Counted from the first letter of the stretch, positions 43,741-53,581 are shown. The stretch is DNA of 64,000 bases from Roseococcus sp. (GCA_026414745.1 JAOAIK010000029.1:19297-83296), one strand, 5' to 3'. Translations and numbers: made by a program. The notes: a model not told the origin generated them from the letters alone.

Positions 43741-44916
43741 ATGCCTGGCAACAACCCGCTACCCCTGCTCGATTTCGGCCTGGGTCCCGAGATCGACGCG
43801 CTGCGCGACACGGTGCGCGCCTTCGCTGCCGAGCGGATCGCGCCGCTGGCCGCCGAGATCGACCGGACCGACGAGTTCCCCCGCCATCTCTGGCCCGAGC
43901 TCGGCGCGCTCGGCCTGCACGGCATCACCGTGGCGGAGGAGCGTGGCGGCGCAGGGCTCGGCTATCTGGCGCATTGCGTGGCCATGGAGGAGGTGAGCCG
44001 CGCCTCGGCGAGCGTCGGTCTCAGCTACGGCGCGCATTCCAACCTCTGCGTCAACCAGATCGAGCGCCACGGCACCCCGGCGCAGAAGGCCCGCTACCTG
44101 CCGAGGCTCATCAGCGGGGAGCATCTCGGCGCGCTGGCGATGAGCGAGCCCGGCGCGGGCAGCGACGTCGTCTCCATGAAGCTGCGCGCCGAGAAGCGCG
44201 GCGACCGCTACCTGCTCAATGGCACGAAGCTCTGGATCACCAACGCCCAATACGCCGAGGTGATCGTCGTCTACGCCAAGACGGCGCCGGAGGCCGGACC
44301 CAGGGGCATCACCGCCTTCATCGTCGAGCGCGGATTCAAGGGGTTCCGCCCCGCGCAGAAGCTCGACAAGCTCGGCATGCGCGGCTCCCCCACCTCGGAG
44401 CTCGTCTTCGAGGACTGCGAGGTGCCGGAGGAGAACGTGCTCGGCGAGGTGAACGGCGGCGTGCGCGTGCTGATGTCGGGCCTCGACTACGAGCGCGCGG
44501 TGCTCGCCGCGGGGCCGCTTGGGATCATGCAGGCCTGCCTCGACGTGGTGGTGCCCTATATCCACGAGCGCAAGCAGTTCGGCCAGCCGATCGGCGAGTT
44601 CCAGTTCATCCAGGGCAAGGTCGCGGACATGTACACGCGCCTCAACGCCGCGCGCGCCTACGTTTATGCCGTCGCCCGTGCCTGCGACGCCGGGAAGACG
44701 ACGCGCAAGGACGCGGCCGGCGCCATCCTCTTCGCCGCCGAGGAGGCGACGCGCGCGGCGCTGGACGCCATCCAGATCCTCGGCGGCAACGGCTACATCA
44801 ACGACTACCCGACGGGCCGGCTGCTGCGCGATGCCAAGCTCTACGAGATCGGGGCCGGCACCAGCGAGATCCGCCGCCTGCTGATCGGCCGCGAGCTGTT
44901 CCGGGAGACGGCGTGA
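43741..44916 (+). CDS. ivd: isovaleryl-CoA dehydrogenase
   Basis: A 391-residue FAD flavoprotein of leucine breakdown, oxidising isovaleryl-CoA to 3-methylcrotonyl-CoA. It shows acyl-CoA dehydrogenase motifs: [33 protein letters not shown] (substrate/FAD site), [13 protein letters not shown], and [11 protein letters not shown] with Glu251, the position of the catalytic base in isovaleryl-CoA dehydrogenases. Also present are [33 protein letters not shown] (from ~347). The GGAGGAACCAG site precedes the ATG. It is followed four bases later by mccB. Confidence 0.93.
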   Translation: MPGNNPLPLLDFGLGPEIDALRDTVRAFAAERIAPLAAEIDRTDEFPRHLWPELGALGLHGITVAEERGGAGLGYLAHCVAMEEVSRASASVGLSYGAHSNLCVNQIERHGTPAQKARYLPRLISGEHLGALAMSEPGAGSDVVSMKLRAEKRGDRYLLNGTKLWITNAQYAEVIVVYAKTAPEAGPRGITAFIVERGFKGFRPAQKLDKLGMRGSPTSELVFEDCEVPEENVLGEVNGGVRVLMSGLDYERAVLAAGPLGIMQACLDVVVPYIHERKQFGQPIGEFQFIQGKVADMYTRLNAARAYVYAVARACDAGKTTRKDAAGAILFAAEEATRAALDAIQILGGNGYINDYPTGRLLRDAKLYEIGAGTSEIRRLLIGRELFRETA

Positions 44917-44920
44917 CGTG

Positions 44921-46519
44921 ATGCTCGCCTCGCGCCTCGATACGCGCAGCGCCGCCTTCCGCGCGAACGCAGAGCACATGGGGCGGCTGCTCGCCGAGCT
45001 CGCGGCGCATACGGCGGCGGCGGCCGAGGGTGGCCCGCCCGCGGCGCGCGAGAAGCACCTCGCCCGCGGCAAGCTGCTGCCGCGAAGCCGCGTGGAAAGG
45101 CTGCTCGATCCCGGCTCGCCTTTCCTCGAACTCTCGCCCCTCGCCGCGCACGGCATGTATGGCGGTGAGGTGCCGGGGGCGGGCCTGATCACCGGGCTCG
45201 GCATGGTCGCGGGCCGGCTCTGCGTCATCGTCGCCAATGACGCGACGGTGAAGGGCGGCAGCTACTACCCGCTCACCGTCAAGAAGCACCTCCGCGCGCA
45301 GGAGATCGCGCAGCAGAATCGGCTGCCCTGCCTGTACCTGGTCGACTCCGGCGGCGCGAACCTGCCCAACCAGGCCGAAATCTTTCCCGACCGCGACCAT
45401 TTCGGCCGGATCTTCTTCAACCAGGCGAACATGAGCGCGGCCGGCATCCCGCAGATCGCCGCCGTCATGGGCTCCTGCACCGCGGGCGGGGCCTATGTGC
45501 CCGCGATGTGCGACGAGGCGGTGATCGTGAAGAACCAGGGCACAATCTTCCTGGGCGGCCCGCCGCTCGTGAAGGCCGCGACCGGCGAGGTCGTGAGCGC
45601 CGAGGATCTGGGCGGCGGCGACGTGCACACGCGCCTCTCCGGCGTGGCCGACCACCTCGCGCATGACGACATGCACGCGCTCGGCCTGCTGCGGCGGATC
45701 GTGGGGAACCTCAACCTGCCTGCCCCGCCCGCGCCGCCGCGCGCCCCCGCCCCGCCGGCCTACGCCCCGGCGGAGCTCAACGGCCTGATCCCGCGCGACG
45801 TGCGCGAGCCCTTCGAGGTGCGCGAGGTGATCGCGCGCATCGTGGACGGCAGCGTGCTGGACGAGTTCAAGCCGCGCTACGGCGCCACCCTCGTCACCGG
45901 CTTCGCGCATCTCTGGGGCATGCCGGTCGGCGTCCTCGCCAACAACGGCATCCTGTTCAGCGAGAGCGCGCTGAAGGGCGCGCACTTCATCGAGCTCTGC
46001 TGCCAGCGCGGCATCCCGCTGCTCTTCCTGCAGAACATCGCGGGCTTCATGGTGGGGCGGAAATACGAGGCGGGCGGAATCGCCAAGGACGGGGCGAAGC
46101 TCGTCACCGCCGTGGCCACGGCGCAGGTGCCCAAGCTGACCCTGATCATCGGCGGCAGCTTCGGCGCGGGGAACTACGGCATGTGCGGGCGCGCCTATTC
46201 CCCGCGCTTCCTCTTCACCTGGCCGAACGCGCGGATCTCCGTCATGGGCGGCGAGCAGGCGGCGAGCGTGCTGGCGACGCTGCGACGCGACAATCTCGAG
46301 GCCGCCGGCAAGGCCTGGAGCGCCGAGGAGGAGGAGGCTTTCAAGGCCCCCATCCGCGAGAAGTACGAGCGCGAGGGCGACCCCTACTACGCCACGGCGC
46401 GGCTGTGGGACGACGGCATCATCCCGCCCGCCATGACGCGCGACGTGCTGGGCCTCGCGCTCGCCGCCGCGCTGCATGCCCCCGTCCCGCCGACGCGCTT
46501 CGGCGTGTTCCGGATGTGA
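44921..46519 (+). CDS. mccB: methylcrotonoyl-CoA carboxylase, beta (carboxyltransferase) subunit
   Basis: A 532-residue carboxyltransferase moving CO2 from biotin to 3-methylcrotonyl-CoA. Early signatures are [28 protein letters not shown] and [16 protein letters not shown], typical of MCC rather than propionyl-CoA carboxylase. [26 protein letters not shown] follows, then [19 protein letters not shown], and the C-terminal domain [29 protein letters not shown] one codon upstream (44918) could also be used. It is coupled to ivd (4 bases) and mccA (5 bases). Confidence 0.93.
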   Translation: MLASRLDTRSAAFRANAEHMGRLLAELAAHTAAAAEGGPPAAREKHLARGKLLPRSRVERLLDPGSPFLELSPLAAHGMYGGEVPGAGLITGLGMVAGRLCVIVANDATVKGGSYYPLTVKKHLRAQEIAQQNRLPCLYLVDSGGANLPNQAEIFPDRDHFGRIFFNQANMSAAGIPQIAAVMGSCTAGGAYVPAMCDEAVIVKNQGTIFLGGPPLVKAATGEVVSAEDLGGGDVHTRLSGVADHLAHDDMHALGLLRRIVGNLNLPAPPAPPRAPAPPAYAPAELNGLIPRDVREPFEVREVIARIVDGSVLDEFKPRYGATLVTGFAHLWGMPVGVLANNGILFSESALKGAHFIELCCQRGIPLLFLQNIAGFMVGRKYEAGGIAKDGAKLVTAVATAQVPKLTLIIGGSFGAGNYGMCGRAYSPRFLFTWPNARISVMGGEQAASVLATLRRDNLEAAGKAWSAEEEEAFKAPIREKYEREGDPYYATARLWDDGIIPPAMTRDVLGLALAAALHAPVPPTRFGVFRM

Positions 46520-46524
46520 GCCGC

Positions 46525-48492
46525 ATGTTCCGCAAGCTCCTCATTGCCAACCGCGGCGAGATCGCGCTGCGCATCGCCCGCACCGCGCGGCGCATGGGCA
46601 TCCTTCCGGTTGCGGTCTTCAGCGAGGCGGACCGCGACGCCCTGCATGTGCGCTCCGCGGAGGAGGCCTATCTCATCGGCCCCGCGCCGGCGCGCGAGAG
46701 CTATCTCAACACGGCGGCGATCCTCGAGGCGGCGCGGCGCAGCGGGGCGGAGGCCATCCATCCGGGCTACGGCTTCCTGTCGGAGAATGCGGATTTCGCC
46801 GAGGCCTGCCTCGCCGCCGGCCTGGCCTTCATCGGCCCCTCGCCGCACGCCATCCGCGCCATGGGCAGCAAGGCGGAAGCGAAGCGCCTCATGGTCGCGG
46901 CCGGCGTGCCCACCGTGCCCGGCTATCATGGCGCGGCGCAGGACGATGCGCATCTCGCCGCCGAAGCGGGGCGCATCGGCTTTCCCGTGCTGATCAAGGC
47001 GAGTGCCGGCGGAGGCGGGAAAGGGATGCGCCCGGTGCACGACCCCGCCCGCTTCCTCGAGGAGCTGCATGGCGCGCGGCGCGAGGCTCTGGCCGCCTTC
47101 GGCGACGACCGGGTGCTGATCGAGAAATACCTCACCCGCCCGCGGCATGTGGAGGTGCAGGTGATGGGCGATTCGCACGGCCGCATCGTCCATCTGCACA
47201 CGCGCGACTGCTCCATCCAGCGCCGCCACCAGAAGGTGCTGGAGGAGGCGCCCGCGCCAGCGCTCTCGCCCGCCCTGCGCGCGCGGCTGCACGAGGCGGC
47301 GGTGAACGCCGCGCGCGCCGTGGGCTATGTGAACGCCGGCACGGTGGAGTTCGTGGTGGAGGGCGAGGAGGCCTTCTTCCTCGAGATGAACACGCGCCTG
47401 CAGGTGGAGCACCCGGTGACGGAGATGATCACCGGGCTCGACCTCGTGGAGTGGCAGATCCGCATCGCCGCGGGAGAGGCGCTGCCCGCGAGCTGGCCGC
47501 CCGCGCCGCACGGCCATGCGGTGGAGGTTCGCCTCTATGCCGAGGAGCCCGAGCAGGGCTTCCGCCCGGCCACGGGCCGGCTGCGCAGGTTCCACCTCGC
47601 GCCGCAGGCCGGGCATCTGCGCCTGGATGCAGGTGTGGCGGCCGGCGATACGGTCAGCGCCTTCTACGATCCCATGCTCGCCAAACTCATCGCCTGGGGA
47701 GAGGATCGGCGGTCGGCGCTGCGTCGCCTCGCCGAGGGGCTGGCGGCGCTGGAGATCGAGGGCGTGGGCAACAACCTGCGCTTCCTTCGCAGGCTGCTGG
47801 CGCATGAGGCGCTGCACGCCGCGGCGCTGGACACGGGCTTCCTCGCGCGGCACGGCGATGCGCTCCAGGCCCCGCCGGAGGCGGCGCCGGCCGATGCGCT
47901 GATCGCTGCGGCCCTGGCTTCGACCGGGGCGAGGGAGGAGCAGGCTGCGCTCTCGCCCTGGCGGGCGTTGCGCCATTGGCGGCTACAGGGGCCGGCGGAA
48001 ACAGTCGAGCTGTGGGACGATGGCGTGCGGCCGCGCCGCCTGGTGTTGCGCCGCCATGGAGACGACACGGCGGAGGTGGAGGTGGAGGGTGATGCGCCCC
48101 GCCGCCTCGCGCTGCGGCGCATCGCCGGGACGCTCGCCCTGGAGGAGGGAGGGGTGCGCCGTGCCTTCACCGTCACTGCCGAGGAGGGCGGCTGCACGAT
48201 CCGCTTCGGAGAGGGAGCCTGGCGCCTCTGGCGGCGCGAGGTTCACGCCCCGGCGGGGGGCGAGACGGCATCGGAAGACCGGCTCTCCGCCCCGATTCCC
48301 GGCCGGGTTGTGCAGGTCTTCGTGCGCGTCGGAGATTCCGTCCAGGCGGGTCAACTGGTTGCAATTCTTGAAGCGATGAAGACCGAGATCAAGCTGACGG
48401 CACCACGCGCGGGGGTTGTGGCCTGTGTCGGAGCGCGCCCCGGCGATACGGTGGACGAAGGCGCGGAGATGATCGTGCTCGCCGATACATGA
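46525..48492 (+). CDS. mccA: methylcrotonoyl-CoA carboxylase, alpha (biotin carboxylase/carrier) subunit
   Basis: A 655-residue biotin-containing subunit. The biotin carboxylase domain (1-~450) opens with FRKLLIANRGEIALRIARTA and contains the ATP-grasp loop KASAGGGGKGMR and the catalytic MNTRLQVEHPVTEMITG segment. A BT-like linker domain follows. The C-terminal carrier domain has the biotinyl Lys619 in EAMKTE. The monofunctional BirA encoded at 27081 would charge this lysine. With ivd and mccB this completes two steps of leucine degradation. The following hydratase and lyase are not encoded in this window. Confidence 0.94.
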   Translation: MFRKLLIANRGEIALRIARTARRMGILPVAVFSEADRDALHVRSAEEAYLIGPAPARESYLNTAAILEAARRSGAEAIHPGYGFLSENADFAEACLAAGLAFIGPSPHAIRAMGSKAEAKRLMVAAGVPTVPGYHGAAQDDAHLAAEAGRIGFPVLIKASAGGGGKGMRPVHDPARFLEELHGARREALAAFGDDRVLIEKYLTRPRHVEVQVMGDSHGRIVHLHTRDCSIQRRHQKVLEEAPAPALSPALRARLHEAAVNAARAVGYVNAGTVEFVVEGEEAFFLEMNTRLQVEHPVTEMITGLDLVEWQIRIAAGEALPASWPPAPHGHAVEVRLYAEEPEQGFRPATGRLRRFHLAPQAGHLRLDAGVAAGDTVSAFYDPMLAKLIAWGEDRRSALRRLAEGLAALEIEGVGNNLRFLRRLLAHEALHAAALDTGFLARHGDALQAPPEAAPADALIAAALASTGAREEQAALSPWRALRHWRLQGPAETVELWDDGVRPRRLVLRRHGDDTAEVEVEGDAPRRLALRRIAGTLALEEGGVRRAFTVTAEEGGCTIRFGEGAWRLWRREVHAPAGGETASEDRLSAPIPGRVVQVFVRVGDSVQAGQLVAILEAMKTEIKLTAPRAGVVACVGARPGDTVDEGAEMIVLADT

Positions 48493-48520
48493 TCTAAAAA
48501 TAGAGATTTCCCTCCTTCAC

Positions 48521-48526
48521 TTGACA
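48521..48526 (+). promoter_or_regulatory. TTGACA, possible -35 element in an AT-rich pocket
   Basis: A perfect TTGACA lies in an unusually AT-rich 60-base pocket between mccA and a small membrane-protein gene. No convincing -10 is found at 16-18 bases, so this is only a candidate. Confidence 0.2.
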
Positions 48527-48643
48527 AAATCGCCCGGATTTGAATCGTCGACACTGCCCGGAGGGCCTGTTCTGGTCCCCGGGGGTGGAAAAGGCCGTCG
48601 CGGCCGAGCGGTCCGCGGCGCCATGTCCCGAACGAGGTGGGCG

Positions 48644-48829
48644 ATGAGAAACGGTTTCCTGGGCATGGATCCTGGGGGGCGGGAACAACATGACCCGCTG
48701 CCTCTCGCCAATCGCTACAGCACGGCCAAGCCGGAGGAAGGTGGCGCCCGCGGCGAGATCTGGGCGGTGATCCGCGCGCTGCTGCTGGTGGTGGCCGTGG
48801 TGCTCCTCCTGGGCTGGCTGGTCGCCTGA
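48644..48829 (+). CDS. small C-tail membrane protein, unknown
   Basis: A 61-residue protein with a hydrophilic N-terminal part (Gly/Pro/Glu-rich, about 1-38) and one C-terminal hydrophobic helix (WAVIRALLLVVAVVLLLGWL, about 40-59) ending almost at the C-terminus. The ATG at 48644 is chosen for the CGAGGTGGGCG in front of it; an in-frame ATG at 48623 lacks one. It resembles short tail-anchored proteins of unknown role. It ends 19 bases from the end of the reverse-strand aminotransferase gene. No family recognised. Confidence 0.5.
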   Translation: MRNGFLGMDPGGREQHDPLPLANRYSTAKPEEGGARGEIWAVIRALLLVVAVVLLLGWLVA

Positions 48830-48848
48830 GTCGCGGCGCGCGTGTTTC

Positions 48849-50171
48849 TCAGCCGAGCAACGGCATCCGGGCCATGAGGAAGGCTCGGACAGCGGCGACC
48901 AGCGCCGCGTCGTCCTCGGGACCCTGCGGGAGCGAGAGGCAGATCATCCCGCGGCGGGCAAGGTAGATCCCCGACTCCAGCATGTCGAAAAAGAAGAGTT
49001 CCCGCCGCTGTTCCTCCTCCGCTGTCGCGGCATAGGGGGCGTCAATGGGCCCGCTGCGGAAATGTGCGGCCATCATGCTGCCCCGGCCGGTGAACTGCAT
49101 GGCGGCGCCGGCCTCGGCGCAGGCGGCGTTCAGCGCGTTCCGCAGCGCCTCGCCGCGGGCGTAGAGAGCCTCGGCCTCGGCGGGGCCGAAGATCTCCCCC
49201 AGCGCCACGCAGCCCGCGGCCATGGACCAGACATTGTTGTTGAAGGTGCCCGCATGCGGCAGCGCGCCGGGGCGGTGACCGTCGAAGAGGTCCATCACCT
49301 CCGCCCGCCCGCCGAAGGCACCCGCGTTGAAGCCGCCGGCGATGTATTTGCCGAGGGTGGTGAGATCCGGCCTCACCCCCATGCGCCCCTGCAGTCCGGC
49401 CGGGCCATGCCGGCTCGTCATCACCTCGTCGAAGATCAGCAGCGCGCCCGTCTCGTCGCAGGCCTCGCGCAGGGCGGCGAGGAAATCGGGCGTGGCCGGG
49501 ATGCAGCCGCCCGAGCCGAGCATGGGCTCGACCAGCACGGCGGCCAGCGCGGGGCCGGCGGCGCGGATGGCGGCGCGCGCGCCCGCCGCGTCGTTGTAGT
49601 CGAGGAAGCGGGTGGGCACCGGCAGGTTCACCGGGTTGTCCTCGCGCGCGAAGGTCAGCACGCCGCCGTGATAGCCGCCGCGCGCCACCATGATCTCCGC
49701 CCGTCCGGTGAAGGCGCGGGCGGCGGCCAGCGCCATGATGTTCGCCTCCGTGCCCGAGTTGGTGAAGCGCACGCGCTCGATGGAGGGGAAGCGGCCGCAG
49801 ATCAGCGCGGCGAAGCGCGCCTCGTCGCGCCCGGCGGCGGCGAGGTTGATGCCGCGCGCCATGGCCGCCTGCGCCGCGGCGAGGATGCGCGCGTTGGTAT
49901 GACCGAACAGACCGGCCGAGTACTCGCCGAGGAAGTCCCTGTAGCCGTGCCCGTCCAGATCCCACAGCCGCGCCTCCTCGCCGCGCGCCATGACGAGCGG
50001 GAAGGGCGCCCAGAACAGCACGCTGCGGGTGCTGCCCCCGGGAAGAACGGCCCGGGCCGCGGCATGGGCGGCAGCGCTGGCGGGGTGGCGGGCCGCGTAG
50101 CGCAGCCGGGCCTCGGCGAGCGCCGCGCCGAGGTCGCTGTTGCGAAGGAGGAGCGTATCGGGCGAGCGCAT
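48849..50171 (-). CDS. class III PLP-dependent aminotransferase (glutamate-1-semialdehyde aminomutase-like)
   Basis: A 440-residue PLP enzyme of the aspartate aminotransferase (class III) fold. It has VLPGGSTRSVLFWAPFPLV (about 43-61), FTNSGTEANIMALAAARAFTG (about 136-156), cofactor Asp248 in LLIFDEVMTSR and the Schiff-base Lys275 in TTLGKYIAGG. Sequence resembles HemL-like enzymes, but genes of this build often act on other amino compounds. A chlorophyll/heme role is not supported by the neighbours. It is divergent from an amino-acid oxidase-like gene (50280) with 108 bases between the two starts, so the pair may share regulation and substrate chemistry. Confidence 0.82.
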   Translation of the reverse strand: MRSPDTLLLRNSDLGAALAEARLRYAARHPASAAAHAAARAVLPGGSTRSVLFWAPFPLVMARGEEARLWDLDGHGYRDFLGEYSAGLFGHTNARILAAAQAAMARGINLAAAGRDEARFAALICGRFPSIERVRFTNSGTEANIMALAAARAFTGRAEIMVARGGYHGGVLTFAREDNPVNLPVPTRFLDYNDAAGARAAIRAAGPALAAVLVEPMLGSGGCIPATPDFLAALREACDETGALLIFDEVMTSRHGPAGLQGRMGVRPDLTTLGKYIAGGFNAGAFGGRAEVMDLFDGHRPGALPHAGTFNNNVWSMAAGCVALGEIFGPAEAEALYARGEALRNALNAACAEAGAAMQFTGRGSMMAAHFRSGPIDAPYAATAEEEQRRELFFFDMLESGIYLARRGMICLSLPQGPEDDAALVAAVRAFLMARMPLLG

Positions 50172-50279
50172 GCGCCGAAGGCTCGCGCGCAGGCCAGGCG
50201 GCGTCAACGGCGCCCACGCGGCCCTTGCGCCGCCTGCCGCCCAGGTGCTTCCTGACCCGGCGCGCGCGGAGGAGAGCCG

Positions 50280-51434
50280 ATGGCGGAGGCGATCGTTGTG
50301 GGCGGCGGGCTGGTGGGTGCGGCCATCGCCTACGGGCTGCAGCGCGAGGGACTGGCCACCGCGCTCCTGGACGAGGGCGATGTGGCCTTGCGCGCCTCGC
50401 GCGGGAATTTCGGGCTCGTGTGGGTGCAGTCCAAGGGGCTCGGCGCACCGCAGTACCAGCGCTGGACCCGTGCCTCGGCGGAAGGCTGGCCGGCGCTGGC
50501 CGAGGAGCTCGCCGCCGCCACGGGGCTCGACTGCGGTCTCCGCCAGCCGGGCGGGCTCCACCTCTGTCTCTCCGACGCCGAGATGCAGGAGCGTGCCGAT
50601 CGGATGGCGCGCATGCGGGCGGAGGCCGGCAATCATGGCTACGAGTATCGGATGCTTGACCGCCGGGAGCTGGAGCAGATGCTGCCCGGCCTTGGGCCCG
50701 AGGTGGTCGGCGCGTCCTTCACCCCCTATGACGGCCACGCCAACCCGCTCACTCTCTTGCATGCGCTGCACAGCGCCTTCACCGGGCTGGGCGGGCGCTA
50801 TGTGCCCCATGCCGAGGTGACGGGGGCGCGCGCCGCCCCGCATGATTTCCGGCTGGAGACGCCCGTGGGGGTGTTTCGCGCCGGGGTGGTGGTGCTGGCC
50901 GCGGGGCTCGGCAACGCGAAGCTCGCACCGCTCTTCGGCCTTTCGGCTCCCGTGCGGCCGCAGCGCGGGCAGATCCTCGTCACCGAGCGCGCGCGCGAGG
51001 TGCTCTCCCTGCCCACCACCACCATCCGCCAGACGGCGGAGGGCACGCTGATGATCGGCGACTCGCACGAGGAGGCGGGCTTCGATCTCTCCCAGAAGAC
51101 CTCGGTGATGGCGTCGATCGCCGACCGCGCGGTGCGTTGCTTTCCTTGGATCGCGGGACTGAACATCGTGCGCGCCTGGTCCGCGCTGCGCGTGATGGCG
51201 CCCGATGGTCTTCCCGTATACGATGCTTCGGAACGTTTCCCCGGCGCCTTCACGGCCAACTGCCATTCGGGGGTGACGCTGGCGGCCGCGCATGCCCGCC
51301 TGCTCGCTCCGATGATCGCCCGCGGCGCGCTGGATGCCGCGCTCGACGCCTTCTCGGCCCGTCGTTTCGCGGGCGGAGATGTCGCCATGCCGGCCACGCC
51401 TCGGCCCTTGGCGCTGCGGCGCGCGTCCGTATAG
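50280..51434 (+). CDS. FAD-dependent amino acid/amine dehydrogenase, HcnC/D-amino-acid dehydrogenase-like subunit
   Basis: A 384-residue DAO-fold flavoprotein. The dinucleotide-binding motif GGGLVG is at 8-13 after IVV. Later segments are ASRGNFGLVWVQSKGLG and FRAGVVVLAAGLGNAKLAPLFG, and a C-terminal SALRVMAPDGLPVYDAS block typical of D-amino acid dehydrogenase, sarcosine oxidase beta, opine oxidase B and HcnC. Such proteins work with an HcnA-like ferredoxin and an HcnB-like FAD subunit, both found 2.1 kb downstream on the same strand. The substrate is unknown. Confidence 0.84.
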   Translation: MAEAIVVGGGLVGAAIAYGLQREGLATALLDEGDVALRASRGNFGLVWVQSKGLGAPQYQRWTRASAEGWPALAEELAAATGLDCGLRQPGGLHLCLSDAEMQERADRMARMRAEAGNHGYEYRMLDRRELEQMLPGLGPEVVGASFTPYDGHANPLTLLHALHSAFTGLGGRYVPHAEVTGARAAPHDFRLETPVGVFRAGVVVLAAGLGNAKLAPLFGLSAPVRPQRGQILVTERAREVLSLPTTTIRQTAEGTLMIGDSHEEAGFDLSQKTSVMASIADRAVRCFPWIAGLNIVRAWSALRVMAPDGLPVYDASERFPGAFTANCHSGVTLAAAHARLLAPMIARGALDAALDAFSARRFAGGDVAMPATPRPLALRRASV

Positions 51435-51467
51435 AGAGGGCGGAGAGGCCGGACTAGAGACTCGCGC

Positions 51468-52973
51468 ATGGATCGTCGTGTTGTTCTCGGGGGCCTGCTC
51501 GCCCTCGCCGCCGCCCCGATGACGGCCCGCGCCCAGGCCTCGGCCCCGGCGGTCGCGGTGCCGACGCGCACTCTTGCCGCCGGGCCCGAGGCGCTGCGCC
51601 GGTTGGGCGAGCGTCTGCTGCGCCTCGAGGAGGATGGGCTCGATCCGCGCTGGTACGGTCTCACCCCGGGCGTGGTTCCCGAACCGCAGACGATCGCCTC
51701 CGCCGCCGCCGCTGCGTTGACCGACCTGGTGCAGGGCCGCGCGGGCGTGCCGCCGGGGCGCGCGGACATCCGGCGCGACGCCAATCCCGCCGGGCTGCTG
51801 CGCTGGTTCGAACAGATCGTCGAGGCGGCTGAACCCGCCGACGTGATCGAGCGTGCCGCCCTGCACCACCCTGATATGGCTCCTCTCAAGGCGGCCCTCG
51901 CCGCCGCCCGGGCGCGGGCGCACCGCGCTTGGCCCCGCGTGCCCGAGCTGCAGGGCCGCATCCTGGAGCCCGGCGCCACCGACCCTGCCCGCGTTCCGCC
52001 CATGCGCGAACGCCTGGCTCTCACCGATCCAGCCTTCGCCGCCAACCCCGGGGAGGGTCCTGTCTACGACGAGCGCCTTCAGGCCGCTGTTCGCCGCTTC
52101 CAGGCGGAGCGCGGGATAGACCCCACGGGCCGCGTCGGGCCGGTCACCGTGGCGGCATTGAACCGGCCCGTCGAGGCCGGCGTGAACCAGCTCAGGGCGG
52201 CGCTGGACATGCGCCGTGGCGTGGCCGCGCCCGGGCGCGAGCGGCGGGTGGAGGTGAATGTTCCCGATTTCCGCCTCGCGGTGATCGAGGAGGGACGCGT
52301 GATCATGGACATGGCGGTGGTGGTGGGCCGGCCGGCCCGTGCCACGCCCATGATCGTGACGCGCATGACCTCGGTGCAGTTCAACCCGCCCTGGGGCGTG
52401 CCGCAGCGCAATGCCCGCGAGGATCTGCTGCCCCGCCTGCAGCGCGACCCCACCGCCCTGCAGGCCCGCGGCTTCCGCATCTTCCAGCGGGTGGACGGCC
52501 AGGTGGTGGAAGTGGACCCCACGACGGTGAACTGGCGGGCAGTCAATCCCGACCGTTTTCCCTTCTTCATCCGCCAGGACGCGGGCGACGCCAACGCGCT
52601 CGGACGGATCAAGTTCAACATGCCCAATACCGACGACATCTTCCTGCACGACACGCCCGACCGGCACCTGTTCCGCCGCACGGACCGCGCCTATTCGTCC
52701 GGATGCATCCGCCTCGAGCGGCCGATGGACCTGCTGATGCTGCTGCTGGAGGGAACCGAGGGCTGGACCCGCGAGCGGGTGGACCGCACCCTGGCCAGCC
52801 GGCAGACCGTCACCGCCGCGCTGCGGCGGCAGCTCCCCATCCGGCTTCATTACGACACGGTGCTGGTGGAGAACGGCCGTGTCCGTGCTCGCCCCGACCT
52901 CTACGGCCTCGACGACGCCTATGTGCGCGCCATGGAGGCGCGTGGTCCACGGGCGGTTGTGGCGCGGGCCTGA
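51468..52973 (+). CDS. L,D-transpeptidase (YkuD family, LdtD/YcbB-like) with peptidoglycan-binding domain
   Basis: A 501-residue exported cell-wall enzyme that makes 3-3 crosslinks or anchors proteins. A Sec-type signal covers residues 1-23 (RRVVLGGLLALAAAPMTARAQ). A YcbB-like scaffold domain follows, then a peptidoglycan-binding domain around 196-233 (AVRRFQAERGIDPTGRVGP). The YkuD domain has the His of IFLHDTPDRHLF and the catalytic Cys413 in SSGCIRLERP, a form usual in YcbB-type enzymes. It lies within an amine-dehydrogenase gene set, 33 bases after the FAD subunit and 3 before the next gene. Confidence 0.9.
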   Translation: MDRRVVLGGLLALAAAPMTARAQASAPAVAVPTRTLAAGPEALRRLGERLLRLEEDGLDPRWYGLTPGVVPEPQTIASAAAAALTDLVQGRAGVPPGRADIRRDANPAGLLRWFEQIVEAAEPADVIERAALHHPDMAPLKAALAAARARAHRAWPRVPELQGRILEPGATDPARVPPMRERLALTDPAFAANPGEGPVYDERLQAAVRRFQAERGIDPTGRVGPVTVAALNRPVEAGVNQLRAALDMRRGVAAPGRERRVEVNVPDFRLAVIEEGRVIMDMAVVVGRPARATPMIVTRMTSVQFNPPWGVPQRNAREDLLPRLQRDPTALQARGFRIFQRVDGQVVEVDPTTVNWRAVNPDRFPFFIRQDAGDANALGRIKFNMPNTDDIFLHDTPDRHLFRRTDRAYSSGCIRLERPMDLLMLLLEGTEGWTRERVDRTLASRQTVTAALRRQLPIRLHYDTVLVENGRVRARPDLYGLDDAYVRAMEARGPRAVVARA

Positions 52974-52976
52974 GCG

Positions 52977-53579
52977 ATGCGCCTGTTTGCCCATGCCTGC
53001 CCGGCCTGCGAGGGAGCCGCAGGCTTGTCCTGCCCGGGCGACGAGATCGCCACGCGCCGCGCCTTCCTGGCCGGCGCGACCGGGCTTGCCACCACCCTTC
53101 TTGCCGCGCCCGCTGTGGCGCAGGCGCTGGCCGGCAGTACGCGCCGCATCGCCATTCGCCGCGTGCAGACGGGCGACAGCTTCGACGGCATCTACTGGCG
53201 CGATGGCCGGTATGAGCGCGAGGCGCTGCGCCGACTGGACGCCATCATGCGCGACCCGGGGGTGGACGAGGCCACGCCGATGGATCCGCGCCTCTTCGAC
53301 GTGCTGGCCGCGGTGCGCGAGCGGCTGGGCTCCGAGGAGGCCTGGCTGGTGATCAGCGGCTACCGCACCCCCGAGACCAACGCGAGCCGCGCCCGCCAGT
53401 CTCGCCGGGTCAGCCGCGCCTCGCTGCACATGTCGGGCATGGCGGCCGATTGCCGCCTGCCGGGGCGCGAGGCGCTGGGGATCGCGCGCGCCGCCGCCGA
53501 CATGCAGACCGGCGGCGTAGGCCTGTATCGCCGCGACGGCTTCGTGCATCTCGACTGCGGGCCGGCGCGCCGCTGGTGA
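52977..53579 (+). CDS. DUF882/YcbK-like peptidase (M15 family), exported
   Basis: A 200-residue protein with a Tat-like signal after a Cys-rich N-terminal extension (TRRAFLAGATGLATTLLAAPAVAQA, about 27-51). The C-terminal M15-like domain has ISGYRTPETN, SLHMSGMAADCRLPG with the metal-binding His and Asp, and the terminal FVHLDCGPARRW with the second His. YcbB (LDT) followed by YcbK (DUF882) is a known neighbour pair in Gram-negative bacteria. The long N-terminus with four cysteines (MRLFAHACPACEGAAGLSCPG) is unusual; the true start may be later. Confidence 0.85.
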   Translation: MRLFAHACPACEGAAGLSCPGDEIATRRAFLAGATGLATTLLAAPAVAQALAGSTRRIAIRRVQTGDSFDGIYWRDGRYEREALRRLDAIMRDPGVDEATPMDPRLFDVLAAVRERLGSEEAWLVISGYRTPETNASRARQSRRVSRASLHMSGMAADCRLPGREALGIARAAADMQTGGVGLYRRDGFVHLDCGPARRW

Positions 53580-53581
53580 GC

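Noticed and set aside
48849..50171. hemL (glutamate-1-semialdehyde aminomutase for tetrapyrrole synthesis)
   Set aside because: Most Alphaproteobacteria make aminolevulinate with HemA synthase, and no tetrapyrrole genes are nearby. Only the aminotransferase family is supported.
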